From Sthenelais limicola (lineage: Eukaryota > Annelida > Polychaeta > Phyllodocida > Sigalionidae), in the NCBI GenBank assembly GCA_942159475.1, contig OW804102.1:30572873-30636872 (forward strand): a stretch of DNA of 64,000 nt. Reading direction: 5' to 3'. Below, one piece after another: positions 33,900-45,948 of this stretch. Under the pieces are notes generated by a model that did no database searches, was not told where the DNA came from, and was given only the letters and a program-made list of their open reading frames with translations. The translations under genes and the position numbers were made by a program. The first letter of the stretch is position 1, and each line of letters starts with the position of its first letter.

Positions 33900-34450
33900 A
33901 TTGTGTTGAGGGATACATGGGGAGAGGAGAGAAGGAGAAAGAGAGACAGGGAGAGAGAAAAGAGACTGGCAGTATGAGTGAAGCAGTAGTGAGTACAGTA
34001 TAATTCACATTCAAGGACACAGGAGGAGAGGAGAGAAGGAGAAAGAGAGACAGGGAGAGAGAAAAGAGAGTGTCAGTGTGACTGAGTGAGGCAGTACTGT
34101 ATAATTCACATTCAAGGGTACAGGAGAGAGGGGGGAAGGAGAAAGAGAGACAGGGAGAGAGAAAATAGTGTGTCAGTGTGAGTGAGGGAGGCAGTACTGT
34201 ATAATTCACATTCAAGGGTACAGGAGAGAGGGGGGAAGGAGAAAGAGAGACAGGGAGAGAGAAAAGAGAGTGTCAGTGTGACTGAGTGAGGCAGTACTGT
34301 ATAATTCACATTCAAGGGTACAGGAGAGAGGGGGGAAGGGGAAAGAGAGACAGGGAGAGAGAAAAGAGAGTGTCAGTGTCAGTGAGTGAGGCAGTACAGT
34401 ATAATTCACATTCAAGGGTGCAGCAGAAGAGGGGAAAAGGAGAAGGAGAG
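33900..34450. repeat. 101 bp minisatellite
   Basis: About five units with a 101 bp period. Each has a GGAGAAAGAGAGACAGGGAG core, a GTGTCAGTGTGA segment and ACTGTATAATTCACATTCAA. The long minus-strand frames with repeated NVNYTVLP blocks come from this array. Confidence 0.92.
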
Positions 34451-35390
34451 ACAGGGAGCGGGAATGCAGGTAGGGGGGAATTGGCACAAAGAGATAGAGT
34501 GTCTGACAGATATGGATCAAGGATCAGAGAAGGGAATTAGACTGTCAGCCTAGCCCTCATTTTATTTGCCCCGCCCCTGCTACGTTTCCCTTGGAAAACG
34601 GTCATAGAACAGAAGACATTGAACCAAATTGATGTAACCCTTTCCAGTCAGTCATAGATGATAGAGGAAAGACTATGTAACTGTGAACCTGATTCTTGTT
34701 ATTGACATAATTCAACCAAACCTCCCCAGCCCAGTACACAAACTGTGAAGGGTCGAGCTCAAATAATGCCATGGCTAGTGTGAATAAACTGGTAACACAG
34801 CTTTATACTCATCGTCATTCGTCTTGACAATTTAGAAGGTACGCCCTGGCTACCACCAGATTTACCTTGGGCATATATTAGTTGTGTACCATCATGTCTT
34901 GTAATGCTTTGACTAGTAGAAAACGCCTAAACTAGTTTGGTTTTCTGAAAACTGGCCTAGTCTATAACCCAACTGTGTTACCATACTTACCAAGAATCAT
35001 AAAAACTTCACTCCGAACCCGCAATGATGGGAACCGACTCACCTGAAGACAATAGAACAGATAAGGTTATTATAAGAGAGTGGTACATAGTCAATTACAA
35101 TAAGGCAACAAGTACTAAGTATGCATCTGATTTATAGTGCATGAGTAGATAAAAACTGAAGGTAAAAATTCTTTTAAGAAATCACATTCCATGAACTGAA
35201 AAAATGTCTTTTTCGTAATGTTCAATAGTTGTTCCAAAGAGGAGAACTGTACTTTTTCTGCTTAGGAAGACTTGAGTTCCTGCTTTAATTAGAATTGTAT
35301 AGCCAAATTCAAGGAAAAATGGGTTCAAATACAGGTAAACATAACCGAGCGGGTTATAGGAGGAGAGGAGAGAAGGTTTTAATCAAGGTA
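34451..35390. other. Noncoding, nothing recognised
   Basis: No reading frame, RNA gene or shared repeat that I can support. Confidence 0.4.
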
Positions 35391-35502
35391 ATATTACAAA
35401 TGTCCTCAGATATACATAGTATTTGTTATTTCTTAGCCTTATTTAGCAGACATTTCTAAATGTGGAGAGCTACCGATTGTACATTTGTTGACGACCTGGC
35501 CC
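35391..35502 (-). mobile_element. Family A element fragment (copy 6)
   Basis: Right half only: CTCAGATATACATAGTATTT ... TTTAGCAGACATTTCTAAAT ... ACATTTGTTGACGACCTGGCCC. The left half is missing. Confidence 0.65.
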
Positions 35503-36060
35503 ATATACAGCATGAAATTTTCAGGCATTCAAATATAGTTGATACGAATTATAATGTACTAAACAATGATCCTTTGCTAGTACCAGTGGCTTGTAAGAGC
35601 AAGTCGCACATATTGTGATCCATAAGGCCCACAGAGTTACCATTTAAGTAGATTTTGCCGTGTAATCAACCCTATAGTCATGGCTATGACTAATCTGTAT
35701 TGGACGCATAGGGGACAATAGGGGTAGATTACGGTGACATGTATGGGGTCATTCATTCAAGGTCATACAGATGGAGGACTTGCTCCTTGGTAGTGGTGTG
35801 TATCTTACTGCCTTATGCAGTGTACAGAACAACCCTCTCTACTGTTATGGACATTCTATGGTATATGCTCAAGTGTTCTCAATGGTCAAGTGTTTAGATA
35901 TAAGAGGGTCCTCTCTACTGTGGAGATATACAGTATATGGACTGAACCTTATTTGGATTAGAGAGATGTAGTTCAGTAGAGGTATATTTTTACTGCAATT
36001 GAAATGTTTCACTCCTTAGTGCATAAATAGGGTGAATATATAAAAAAAATCTACACTCGG
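35503..36060. other. Noncoding, nothing recognised
   Basis: AT-rich. No gene or repeat supported. Confidence 0.4.
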
Positions 36061-36466
36061 TTTGTCTCTTTCACTCCTTCCGCCTCTCCCTTCCCCTTTC
36101 TCTCTCTTTCTTTTTCTCTCCCCCGCTCTCTTTATCCCTCCCTCCCCTTCTCTTATTCTCTTCCTCTCTCAGGGAAGAGGAGTCTCTCCAATCTCTCTTC
36201 TTCTCCCCCTCTTCTTTTTTTCTCTCCCTCTCTTTCTCTCTTCCTCCCTCGCCCTCTCTCTTTCTCTCTCTTCCTTCCTCGTCCTCTCTCTCTTTCTCTC
36301 TCTCTTCTTCCCTTGCTCTCTCTCTCTCGCTCTCTCTCTCTTCCTCCCGCACTGTCTCACTATCCCTCTCTTTCTCTCACTCTTCTTCTCTCTCCCCGTT
36401 TTATCATTTACAACACATACTCATATATATGGAAATCTACAGATGCCATCAGACTGTTCCAATCTC

Positions 36467-36532
<66 letters not shown>

Positions 36533-36560
36533 TCTTTCTCTCTCTCTAACCCTCTCTCCC
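36061..36560. repeat. CT-rich tract with (CT)30 microsatellite
   Basis: Pyrimidine-rich plus strand with a pure TC run at about 36469-36528. A ~60 bp block (CATTTACAACACATACTCAT...) occurs on both sides of the pure run (about 36408 and 36570), suggesting a local duplication. The frames of 202 and 93 codons are low-complexity products. Confidence 0.9.
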
Positions 36561-36894
36561 CGTTTCGCCATTTACAACACATACTCATATATGGATATCT
36601 GCAGATGGCATCAGACTGTTCCAATCACAGGCAGTGGTTTATGTATATGATGTTCAAGCAGTACTTGTAGCATGATAGCATGATCGTCGTACAGTTATAG
36701 CGCAGGGTTGGTCAGTCAGAGGAGGACCAGAGATAGCAACATATTCTCGTATAGTACTGCTCCAGCCCCCGACCATTCATACATATATAGGCACTAAAGT
36801 AGCAGTAGCATCTATTCCTTTGCTTCTTTCCTGATAATTACATACCCATGATTTTGCTTTGATTTCAAGCAAGTTCAAACACCTCGCACAACAT
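36561..36894. other. Noncoding, end of local duplication
   Basis: Contains the second copy of the ~60 bp block noted beside the CT tract. Nothing else. Confidence 0.4.
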
Positions 36895-37030
36895 CAAGCC
36901 ATTAAAGCTGCATTTTGAGCTGTTGTGACAAAAAAACAAACTTACCAAATATACTCATATTTTGACTTGTAGGACTGCATTTATCCATATTCTGCTGCTG
37001 CTATGTATCATAGGGTTTGAGGCATTTGCC
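36895..37030 (+). repeat. Family K repeat fragment
   Basis: TAAAGCTGCATTTTGAGCTG, then ACAAAAAA and TACTCATATTTTGACTTGTA match the 62150-62220 region. Confidence 0.55.
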
Positions 37031-37094
37031 TCACTATTCATCCCGCCTGGGATTAATTATATATTTGGATAATATCGCCTTGGCATGATACGTA

Positions 37095-37205
37095 AAGGGT
37101 CTAGTCCACTAAACCGATTCTCATGCGATTCTCACAGAATTTAGTGCCAAAGAGTCCTCTGTGGTGCAAAATCGCATGAATATCGGCTTGGTGGATTAGG
37201 CCCTT
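37095..37205. mobile_element. Family B foldback element, copy 2
   Basis: AAGGGTCTAGTCCACTAAAC ... GGCTTGGTGGATTAGGCCCTT. About 111 bp palindromic structure, as in the copy at 22980. Confidence 0.8.
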
Positions 37206-37319
37206 GAGGGTGTGGAATGGCATGAGATGAGACAAAGGGATGAGGTATTGGGATGAAAGAGTAATTCTAGTTCTAGGCTCACAGCCTCTCAGATCAGATA
37301 AGAATAGTATGTCAGTGAG

Positions 37320-37465
37320 TGGACACCTACTGGGCTAATAGCTTTCCTGGCCCTGGAGTAGGCGTCCTAACGGTTTCTAATGGCATTTGAATTGCATTTT
37401 GCAGTTAAGAGTAAGAAGCTTTCCCTCAGTTTGGAGGGACTCTCTCACCTCTGAGCCTAGACTGA
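37320..37465. repeat. Family J repeat, copy 1
   Basis: Contains CTTTCCTGGCCCTGGAGTAG, GCATTTGAATTGCATTTTGC and GCTTTCCCTCAGTTTGGAGG. Similar blocks in the inverse order occur at 58.85-59.05 and 59.1-59.3 kb, and a fragment lies at 52.07-52.13 kb. Confidence 0.6.
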
Positions 37466-38489
37466 GTACTAGATCATTTACTCACCATCGTTTAGTAAGA
37501 GAGAACAGATAGACAATTCGTAAATATTAGCAGTGAATAAATATCATTGTGAGAAGATCTATAATAATGATAACACCAATAATAACACCATCGCACCAGA
37601 CTAGTATAGCGCTACTTTAAGAGGTACCTCGGTATAATGTTTGGAGTCTAGCGATATGAGCCTGTTCCTCCCGGCATGCTTCATCCCCTATAGGGGGTGA
37701 TAAACTGCTACCAGTCACGTGACGCCAGTACACTGGAGGAGGGGAAGTGAGGACTAGCAGCTTACCCCAGGTCCCACCCCATACACCAATACTAACTAGA
37801 GTTGAGTCCAGACCTCATCTATACCTCTTTATAGACACTATTCTGCCTTTCTCCTATGAATACTATTGGTTATCGTAATATAGTATTGATTATATATTTT
37901 GATACAAACGTTACTGCAAATCACTATAGAAAAGTCCATTTTAAAATCACGAGTGTTACTACTAGTATTAATATACAGAAAATTGTAAAAAGAAATCTAA
38001 GATTCTTCTAAACATCCCAAGTATATATGTTAAGTATTGTACATTCAATTCAATCACTATCATTTACCACATTATAGGTTTTAAAATTTGAATCCCTAAG
38101 ACGGTTGAATACCTTTTAGGGATAAAGAATTCTATAATTATGAAGCCCAGCTGCCCTGCATCGAATGCAACAAGGTAGATCCCCCGTCCAAGATATTGGC
38201 CCAATGACTTTGAGATGGGCAGAAAAGGAAGGGAACATAATGTAGAAAAGATTGCGATCAATGTTAACAGAGAATGCGGGAACGAAGAGTTGCTTGCAAG
38301 AGGTTTAACATATATGGGTTACCGTGACTCGTAAGCAGAACTGAGCGTTTGAAGGGTTTATGGGTTTATGAGAGAGTTCAAAGACAGCGAGCCCTCTCAC
38401 GTGTCCCTAGTACTTGCCAATTCACTTAGCTTAATCTCCATTATAGAGCTCAACCCTATTAGTGGCAAAATAGGCTATATAATACATTA
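37466..38489. other. Noncoding; family K tail at 38.19-38.28 kb
   Basis: No supported gene. CCAATGACTTTGAGATGGGC ... AGAAAAGATTGCGATCAATG matches the end of family K copies at 39.4-39.65 and 62.3-62.4 kb. Confidence 0.45.
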
Positions 38490-38700
38490 AGCGCCGAGTC
38501 CACTAGGCCAACTATGTCCCTCGTTTGCTCATAGAAATACAAATAGCAGAGGTTAACATTTGTATGAAATAAAGGTTTATTGAATTTAATTCAACACATT
38601 CAGTCTCCCCACTCAGCGACGATTGAATTTTGTTCCATGATCGGCGACAGAGTTTATGATGGCGCCGACTGGAAAAACGGCTTAGTGGATACAGGGATTA
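38490..38700. mobile_element. Probable foldback element related to family B
   Basis: The left end GCCGAGTCCACTAGGCCAAC is complementary to the right end GGCTTAGTGGATACAGGG, resembling family B ends. The interior is longer and different. Confidence 0.45.
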
Positions 38701-38709
38701 GAGGCAACT

Positions 38710-39050
38710 AATAGGGGATTTGCATAGCTGCCATTTTGAATCTTGATTTGCAGGGAATTGTGGGACTATCGTAAATCAATAGAAAACATGTCATGTTCAG
38801 CATGGACTATTTATCAATGCTCTAATATCAATATTCATTCGTTATACATGTGTCCATAAAACAAGTCACCATCTCTCCCATCATACATTTGGTTTTCATA
38901 GCTCATTTATACAAGCTATGATATTGTTGAAAACATTCTTGCAATTTTCGATAAAGGTTTTGCCAAATATTTGTCTGTCAGATTTCATCAGAATCCGTCC
39001 CAGGATGCACTGTAACAGACATGCGCAGTTGCACATGCAAATCCCCTATT
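38710..39050. mobile_element. Family I miniature element, copy 1
   Basis: 341 bp with inverted ends AATAGGGGATTTGCAT and ATGCAAATCCCCTATT (16 bp perfect). The second copy is at 40069-40734. No coding capacity. Confidence 0.8.
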
Positions 39051-39179
39051 GCTCTCGGGTGTAGTGCCTTAGAATATGTGCCCTTTCCCTATACTACTGA
39101 CATCTCGCCCCTTCTGGCCTCTACATAACCGACATTCCTATATACTACTAGCACAGGGTTCTAATGACAAGGGTATCAT

Positions 39180-39735
39180 AGGTGCATTCTTAACAATTAC
39201 AACAACAGCAATCTTACCTAAATGATGTGTTTTATCTATAGGACTGTATTTATTGATATTTCGCTGCTGTTTTGTATATTAATTCAAGCCGAAAGAAAGC
39301 AGCTGGTGGGTGATAATAAGTGAAACCTCTACAGCAAAGGATTTCGGTTGGACATCGAAATAATGAATATGGACTTTTGGAAAAAACAACAGAGCGGAAC
39401 ACTCGACAATATAGGACAAATGACTTTGAGATGGGTAGGAAAAGAGTGAGTGAGTGAGATTGGTTGCTTTACGCCCTTATCAACACTTTGAAGTGTTATA
39501 TCAAGGGCGGGAGAGCTGAGAGGGAGGCAGTTTATGATCATACCCAGGAAATAGAGATAGAGAAGAAGGGAGAGAGAGACAGAGGAAAGAGACAGAAAGG
39601 GGTAGGAAAAGAACGGAACAAAATGTAGAAAAACCTTTAGTTTTGACTGATGTTAACTAGCTTTCAATTCTGAATGTCCCGCTTGTAAAGTCAATCATAA
39701 TAGTTTGCGGCTTAACTCAAATTCATCAGTCATTG
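39180..39735 (+). repeat. Family K repeat interrupted by family C
   Basis: Family K blocks at 39185-39432 continue at about 39600-39660 (GTAGGAAAAGAACGGAACAA ... CCTTTAGTTTTGACTGATGT). The family C copy sits between them, so K is the older sequence here. Confidence 0.6.
39446..39599 (-). mobile_element. Family C retroposon, copy 4, with 13 bp target duplication
   Basis: Flanked by GGGTAGGAAAAGA at 39433-39445 and 39600-39612. It begins, on the plus strand, with GTGAGTGAGTGAGATTGGTT and stops in the body (GAGACAGAAAGG), so it is 5'-truncated in its own orientation. Together with the 31.5 kb copy this shows retroposition with variable truncation and a TCAC-type tail. Confidence 0.82.
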
Positions 39736-40068
39736 AGTGAGATGGAAGCAAGCAGTATTCCCAGCTGCTGTTCTACTAGGGAGGGCATACTATGCAGATC
39801 ATTTTTGTAAAAAAAAAGAAACTAATGAAATAGCAACAGTATTAATTGGAAGTCGGTGTTCATTTACATTGTTTGGAGACTATCAAAGTATGCAACAATT
39901 TACGATTTTATAAATAGTTCGTCGAAATGTTTCCTTTTAACGTTGAGAAGTTTTATATTAATGGACAGTGAATGGAACTGGGTACTAGTAAGTGAATATT
40001 TACGGGACTAAAGAAAAACAATATTTTATAGTACTCGATTTTGCTAGAGCCTCGTCCAATAAATATTC

Positions 40069-40734
40069 AATAGGGGATTTGCATGTCCGCCATCTTGAAT
40101 CTCGATTCGCATGGAATTCATGGGAGTACCACATCCAAGGCCAGCTCGGTCAGATCGGCCCAGGGCCAGAATCCTCTCCTCATTTCACTGACTTAGGACC
40201 ACCAATTTAGGGTATGGGTTGGGGTTAGGGTTGGTTTTGGTATGGATTAGGGTTAGTGTGATTTTTAGGCTATTTAATTGTTCCCTTAACTGATACAATT
40301 CCTCATGTCTTGGTCAATAATATAGAGACATATAGGTTCTGAGCCGACTAGGTCTACCCATTGGGCCGAGCTGGCCCATGCCGTGGGTCGACTTGACTCA
40401 AGTGCCAGGGTCGAATTGGCTTTGGGCCGACTTGACCGTGAACCGTATGTCAGGGTAAAAGCTATAGAAAACATGTTTAGCATGGAATATTTAAAAGTGA
40501 TCTCATTTAAATAGCCGTGTGTTTTACACGATTTCATAAACATGACTTCATCTTTCCAATCAAGCATTTGTTTTTCACAGATCATTTACACAAGCTATTA
40601 TAGTGGTGAAAAGATCCTTGCAATTTTCGATAAAAAAAAAAGGTTGCTAAACATTTGTATGTCAGATTTGACCTGAATCCATCCCAGCATGCAATGTAAT
40701 AGACATGCGCAGTGAGACATGCAAATCCCCTATT
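40069..40734. mobile_element. Family I element, copy 2, carrying an insertion
   Basis: Same AATAGGGGATTTGCAT and ATGCAAATCCCCTATT ends as copy 1. Extra sequence of about 335 bp at roughly 40127-40460 is absent from copy 1. That insert has its own imperfect inverted ends (CGGTCAGATCGGCCCAGGGC and, reversed, CGGTCAAGTCGGCCC). It contains TTAGGG-like repeats near 40212-40256. Confidence 0.7.
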
Positions 40735-40924
40735 ACAAGTACCTCGTCCCAGCCATTCTGTGATCCCAACAGTCATTTGACACCTGCCCTAAGACATAAG
40801 CTTGCATGTCACTGGGACAGCCCCCATGTCAAAGACTAGGCCCTGGACAGCCAATGGCAATCAAGCATATAATAAACTGCGGGCCTGACAATACATCATT
40901 TGGGGGCCGTCTCACAGCAGGCAA

Positions 40925-41155
40925 AACGCATGAAATAGAAGCTGGACAGGGGCAGACCAACAAGAGGCAAATATGTCTCATTGGCTAGCCAGACTGATTT
41001 ATGCCCTGGATGTTGATCCTGGTCCCCCAATTTGAGACAGAGATATGGCAGGAGTTGGATATATAGATCCTGCTATTTGATGTGATATAGGACCTTCATA
41101 TGCTAATGTTATTGGATATATTTGGTCGGAAATATAAGTTTTATTAATTAGATAA
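40925..41155. repeat. Family M repeat, copy 1
   Basis: GAAGCTGGACAGGGGCAGAC, TCTCATTGGCTAG, ATGGCAGGAGTTGGATATA and TTTGATGTGATATAGGACC are shared, in order, with 50995-51170. Copy 1 has an extra ~45 bases in the middle. Confidence 0.7.
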
Positions 41156-41664
41156 ATGAATGATGATTAATGAAGTTGAGTACATGATTTGGATGTCAGG
41201 CAAAATGAATTGTCAGAGGGCTGTATAAATATTTGTTATACCTCTTGGCGGGAAGGTATGGTAAGCCATAGGCTACAGCCTAGGAAATATGTATCTCCCG
41301 CTGGGTGATATCTGCATATATATCATATGTAACGCTGGAGGAAGTTTTGTTGAAAAAATAGGCCCATGTTTGCGTCCTTATTTTCTGTATTCAAATAATT
41401 ATTTTTGCGGAAAAAAGACTTGTTATACATTGTATGTAATGATATAATAATTATTATAATTATAACCAACTGTGAAATTGCGAATTTATTGCGTATCTAA
41501 TTAGAAAAATAGACCCGAAAGTGAGGGAGGTGGACCGGAAGTGAAGCTAATTGAGAGCGTAAACAAACCAAGTGGTGGACAGAGCTTGTTGTCCGACACT
41601 CATTTCCATCAAATCTTCACTATTTTTCACACAAAACCATTGGGAGAGGTATAATAAATACAAA

Positions 41665-41795
41665 ATAGACTTCTGGCAGTGTAAGAGGTGGTTATCTCCC
41701 CAGGGCTACGCAATTTCATTGGGTGCTATGAACCCTTACAAATCACTACACCCACGGGAGATAACCATCTCTCACACAGTCAGAAGTCAATTTTG
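41665..41795. mobile_element. Small foldback element with GGTTATCTCC ends
   Basis: ACTTCTGGCAGTGTAAGAGG plus TGGTTATCTCC on the left is imperfectly complementary to GGAGATAACCATCTCTCACA and on, at right. About 130 bp, a single copy in the window. Confidence 0.6.
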
Positions 41796-41847
41796 TCTAT
41801 ACATCAGATTTATATGATATATATATAATATAATACTAATTTACATA

Positions 41848-41965
41848 ATTTATATGATACATACAGGTTCACTAACAAGTTGGTTGAATAGTGCGAGTTG
41901 TGCAGCAATAAGTGTAATATTCTTAGTGACTGAAACCAGTTAAACGATTTATCATATATGCCTTT
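41848..41965. mobile_element. Family F foldback element, diverged copy
   Basis: GGTTCACTAACAAGTTGGTT ... AACCAGTTAAACGATTTATC resembles the hairpin element at 55014, but the arms are eroded. Confidence 0.55.
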
Positions 41966-42163
41966 CATGATTTCAAAAGTAACATTTTACAACCATTTTG
42001 TGGACTTTTCCCCAAAGTAATTCCGCTGATTCTGGTGTAATTAAACTAATAATGATAAAACTTATAAGTCCATGGAATTCAAGAGGATTGATCATAACTA
42101 GGTACCGGTACAGTTCATGAAAACCAACTTTGATTAATCATAGTAGAATACTTCATTAAGTAT

Positions 42164-42320
42164 GTATAACCTATTGGGCAATAGAGGGTAGTATACCGCT
42201 AAGTATAAACCATTGGGCACTAGCAGGTAGTATAGCTCTACATTTAAACCACTGGGCAATATTGTGTAGCATACCTCTACATTTAAACCATTGGGAAATA
42301 TAGGGTAGTACAACACTCTA
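42164..42320. repeat. 39 bp tandem repeat, four units
   Basis: Units of about 39 bp such as GTATAAACCATTGGGCACTA plus GCAGGTAGTATAGCTCTAC. The period is 13 codons, so the minus strand shows a 13-residue periodic frame of 70 codons. I regard this as a coincidence of the period. Confidence 0.82.
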
Positions 42321-42831
42321 AGTATAGACCACTTATAAGTACTCAACTAGGCACAGACATGGATTAGTTTGAAACAATTCACTGAGAGCATGCTTGGTAT
42401 GAATGGCTGGGAAAGGACCCCATGTTCATCAGAAATGTTTTATTTCTTATTAGTAAAACTGGCTCCATTGTCAAGTATCGACTACCTTGGTCACGTTTCA
42501 GGAACCCAAACCACAGCTAATGGAGAATAATAAACTTTTTTTCCAAACTGGTGGGTCAATTCAAGGGATCCAGAGTGAAGTTGGGCGCGGGGGGGGGGGG
42601 GGAGACAAAGATCACTGACCCTCCAATGGTGGATACACTTAAATAAAAAAAAGACCTGCAATCTCAGCAAAATTATGACAAATAGTTAAAGTAACCCTGA
42701 TGAAGGTGTAATGAAAATACCTAAACGTTGGTTTCCATTATAATAAACTCCTACAAGCAGCCTTATTCCACATTTGCTTCTTATTCCAGCTTTGATGTTA
42801 AAAATATTCTCTTTTCCAACATTTAATTATA
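42321..42831. other. Noncoding; G-run
   Basis: No gene. A run of G at about 42588-42602. Confidence 0.4.
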
Positions 42832-42942
42832 AAGGCCCTTGTCCACTAAGCCGATTCTCATGCGATTCACACATAATTTAGTGAAAAATAGTCCTCTGCG
42901 TCGCAAAATCGCATGAGAATCGGCTTAGTGGACTAGGGCCTT
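42832..42942. mobile_element. Family B foldback element, copy 3
   Basis: AAGGCCCTTGTCCACTAAGC ... GGCTTAGTGGACTAGGGCCTT. The best-preserved palindrome of the family in this window. Confidence 0.82.
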
Positions 42943-43721
42943 AATCCTGAATAGAAAATAGTTCAATACAACACAGAAACCAAGGCAATGTAAAAGAGAC
43001 AACAATGTTAAGTACTAATATACATGGGCAAGGAGGTGCGGGGAGGGAGGCTGCTGTGCATACCTTTTAACACTATACAATCTTATATATACAATCTTAT
43101 ATACAAACCAGACTTCAGGCGTGTGGCCTGCACAGCTGCACTCATTCGAATGAAATAACACACACTCATTGTCACCTTGGCAACTCCCGCCAATTGTGGG
43201 GTCACTACACAGTTTTATAAAGAACAGGACATATTAAAATTTGATTATATTGGGGTGAAAGAAGAAACACACTAACGGGGTGCGATACCCTTCTTTTTTC
43301 AATTATTATTAGCAAAGGTTTATTTACATGTGTATAACTATAGGCAGCAATACACATGGTTTGGTAAGTACAATGGAGGTGGGAGGGTTTTCGTTAAAAA
43401 TTAAAAGATTTTATTGAACACGGTGATATTTTTAGGTATTCAAGTGAAAATATTACAGGAACCCTTACTTAATATACTATTATATATGAACTGTACATAA
43501 CATATTACACCCATATTAACATTTCTCCGAAAGTTAATGTTAACATTATTTACAGTATTTCTCATTAATACATTCATATTGCATACTCTAGGTGGTAACG
43601 ATATATAAGTCCAATATATAAGTCCAATAAGGTTCATAAGGTTTTATTTTTCATAGTTTTGAGGCCATATTAAAAACAATTTTTTGCATTATGAAGACCT
43701 ACCATGAGAATGGTATTAAAG
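42943..43721. other. Noncoding, nothing recognised
   Basis: AT-rich. No gene or shared repeat supported. Confidence 0.4.
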
Positions 43722-43955
43722 GGGTCAGATCATCGGAAAATATACAATTGGCAACTCTACTGATTTAGTCAATTCTGTTAAATTGGACTAAAAAGGGATA
43801 CTTACTAGGCATATCTGAGTATATTTGGTATTGTGTTGATTTAAATATCTTCTTGGCTATGGTGAACTGTGTTTTGTACCTCATTTCTGTCTTGAATTTG
43901 GGTTATTTGAGAAAATTGGTGAAGGCGAATTGTACATTTTCTGACGATCTGACCC
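43722..43955 (+). mobile_element. Family A element, copy 7
   Basis: GGGTCAGATCATCGGAAAAT ... ACATTTTCTGACGATCTGACCC. Well preserved, plus orientation. Confidence 0.8.
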
Positions 43956-44338
43956 CAAGGGTTGTGAGCCTCCTGACATCCAGCCCACCACAGGATGGGC
44001 ACTGGCGGTGGGGAGGGAAAGAGACTGGAGGAAAAACCAGATGCTATAATGGGACAATGAGGCCCACCAGTAATCTTTTCATTTGAGTAAAAAGCCCCCA
44101 TTGTGCAGAGCTGGTCGAGCATGCAACATTTCAGTGTTAAATTCAGAATCAATGTGTTCCTACATTAAGGCTTTTAGAGCTAGTGATTTAAGGGAAGGCA
44201 CCAAACGCTTCCTATTGGGGAAGATTGTCAGAGTAAAGAATAGGTGAATGTGTGGTGTGGGTCTGTTTAAGGATAGGTTTCATATAATATGGATTCCGGG
44301 GAAACCATCAATACAAAGTGGTTTTCAATACAATTAAA
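43956..44338. other. Noncoding, nothing recognised
   Basis: No supported feature between two family A copies. Confidence 0.4.
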
Positions 44339-44579
44339 GGGTCAAGTCGGCAGAAAATGTACAATTGACCTTTTTCACCAATCCTCTCAAATAACCCAAA
44401 TTTAAGACGAAAATAGGTTCAAAATATACAGTTCAACATAACCAAACAGATTCATTGAATGAATACAATACAGAATATACACAGATATATCTAGTTTTTA
44501 TCACATTTCACTCTAATTTAGCAGAATTTGCTAGATATGTAGAACTGTAGATTGTGCATTTTCAGAAAAAATCTGACCC
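44339..44579 (-). mobile_element. Family A element, copy 8
   Basis: GGGTCAAGTCGGCAGAAAAT ... GCATTTTCAGAAAAAATCTGACCC, flanked by TAAA on both sides (44335-44338, 44580-44583). Confidence 0.82.
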
Positions 44580-44589
44580 TAAAAACGCA

Positions 44590-44850
44590 TTCTCATTTAT
44601 TACGACCAAAAGTGTTCTCACAAAACGTACTCATTGTTTGACCTATGGGGCTGAAGTTATCAAAATGTTGCTGCTATCATAATCACTATGAATATTTATA
44701 CAACCCTTCAAAGTTAATTTGCCGGTTCAAAATGAAACCATCGCGGCAAAGATTTTCAGTGGGAGACCGAAATATAAATGTGGATTTTTATAATGCCCTG
44801 TAGCAAAAACCATAGTAAGGAGGTTCAGCAAATCTCACCTATACGTAAAC
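44590..44850 (+). repeat. Family K repeat copy
   Basis: TACTCATTGTTTGACCTATG, GCTGAAGTTATCAAAATGTT and ACCGAAATATAAATGTGGAT match the 62.2 and 52.2 kb copies. The CTTTAGTTTTCAATCGATGT end block lies further on, at about 45117-45137. Confidence 0.6.
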
Positions 44851-45607
44851 AGAAACGTATCCGTATCTCTGATATACAAAATACATCAAAAGGAAGAAAG
44901 AGGTTCAGCAAAACATAACGGGAAAGCATAACGTAACATAACATATCAAGCAAAATATCTCATCTCACAATTTTTTATACATAAAAATGCGACGTAATTT
45001 ACAAAAAAGATACGGATAGGTTTGCTTGTGGAACCTCTATAGCGTGAATCCTCCCCTTTCTCGATTAAATGACTGTCAGATAGAGAGGAAGTGAACGGAA
45101 CAATAAATAGAAAAACTTTAGTTTTCAATCGATGTTAACTGGGAGTGCAGCATTAAGGGAACACATCGATGTTGTCCATGCAAGCCACACGCTGTCAAAA
45201 CACTGACGAAAATAATCCCAGGATAGGTTTCATATAATATGGATTCAAGGGAAACCATCAAAGGGTTTTTCAATACATTACTTTCATAGCTAGTTTTAAG
45301 GGAAGAGAACAACTGATTTTTGCAAGTATATCACTCACCAATTAAATGATTAGATTGGGGTTGCAGTTTGCATAATCTGAACTGCAAACATGATTAGATA
45401 GTGTTCTGTGTTTATTTGCAATAATATTTCTTTACCTGATGGCCAAAAGGTTAAATGAATCAAAAGTTTATCATTAAAAGTTGAATCTGCTTTGTTATGT
45501 ACACAGAAGATCATCTTCAAAACCAAGAAAGGTTAATAATATTAGTCCCTTATAAGGATACTTGCTGAGTCTACCTACCCAACCAGAAGTTCTAAGGTTG
45601 AGCAGCT
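44851..45607. other. Noncoding; family K tail
   Basis: No gene. The family K end block is at 45040-45140. A short ~25 bp near-repeat (GATAGGTTTCATATAATATG) occurs at both 44272 and 45222. Confidence 0.4.
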
Positions 45608-45841
45608 GGGTCAGATTTTCAGAAATTGTACAATTCAACTTCGCCAATCTTCTCAAATAACTCACATTTTAGACGAAAATGTCGTTCAAAATACAGTTCA
45701 ACCTAACCAAACAAATTGTCAGTTCAATGCAATGCCGAATATTCTTGAATTTACCTAGTATTGACCAAAGTGCAGCCTAATTTTGCAGAATTTACTGAAT
45801 ATGTACAGCTACCGATTGTACATTTTCTGAAAATCTGACCC
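45608..45841 (-). mobile_element. Family A element, copy 9
   Basis: GGGTCAGATTTTCAGAAATT ... ACATTTTCTGAAAATCTGACCC, flanked by AGCT on both sides (45604-45607, 45842-45845). Confidence 0.82.
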
Positions 45842-45948
45842 AGCTATTGCGGAAGGGTATGTGAAAATGGAACTATCATGTGAACATGATCCACCAGCCC
45901 TAAGACTAAATCATGGGCACTGTTTGGATGGCCTCCATAGAGAGATAT

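Noticed and set aside
33793..34520. Overlapping 100-140 codon minus-strand frames
   Set aside because: They derive from the 101 bp minisatellite, with the same peptide repeated in shifting frames.
36062..36670. 202-codon frame in the CT tract
   Set aside because: Low-complexity Ser/Leu/Pro sequence from (CT)n; no domain.
40212..40256. TTAGGG-like repeats as an interstitial telomere
   Set aside because: Irregular, and enclosed in a mobile insert; better explained as part of that element.
42134..42346. 70-codon frame with a 13-residue periodicity
   Set aside because: The 39 bp repeat period gives the periodicity automatically; there is no further sign of coding.
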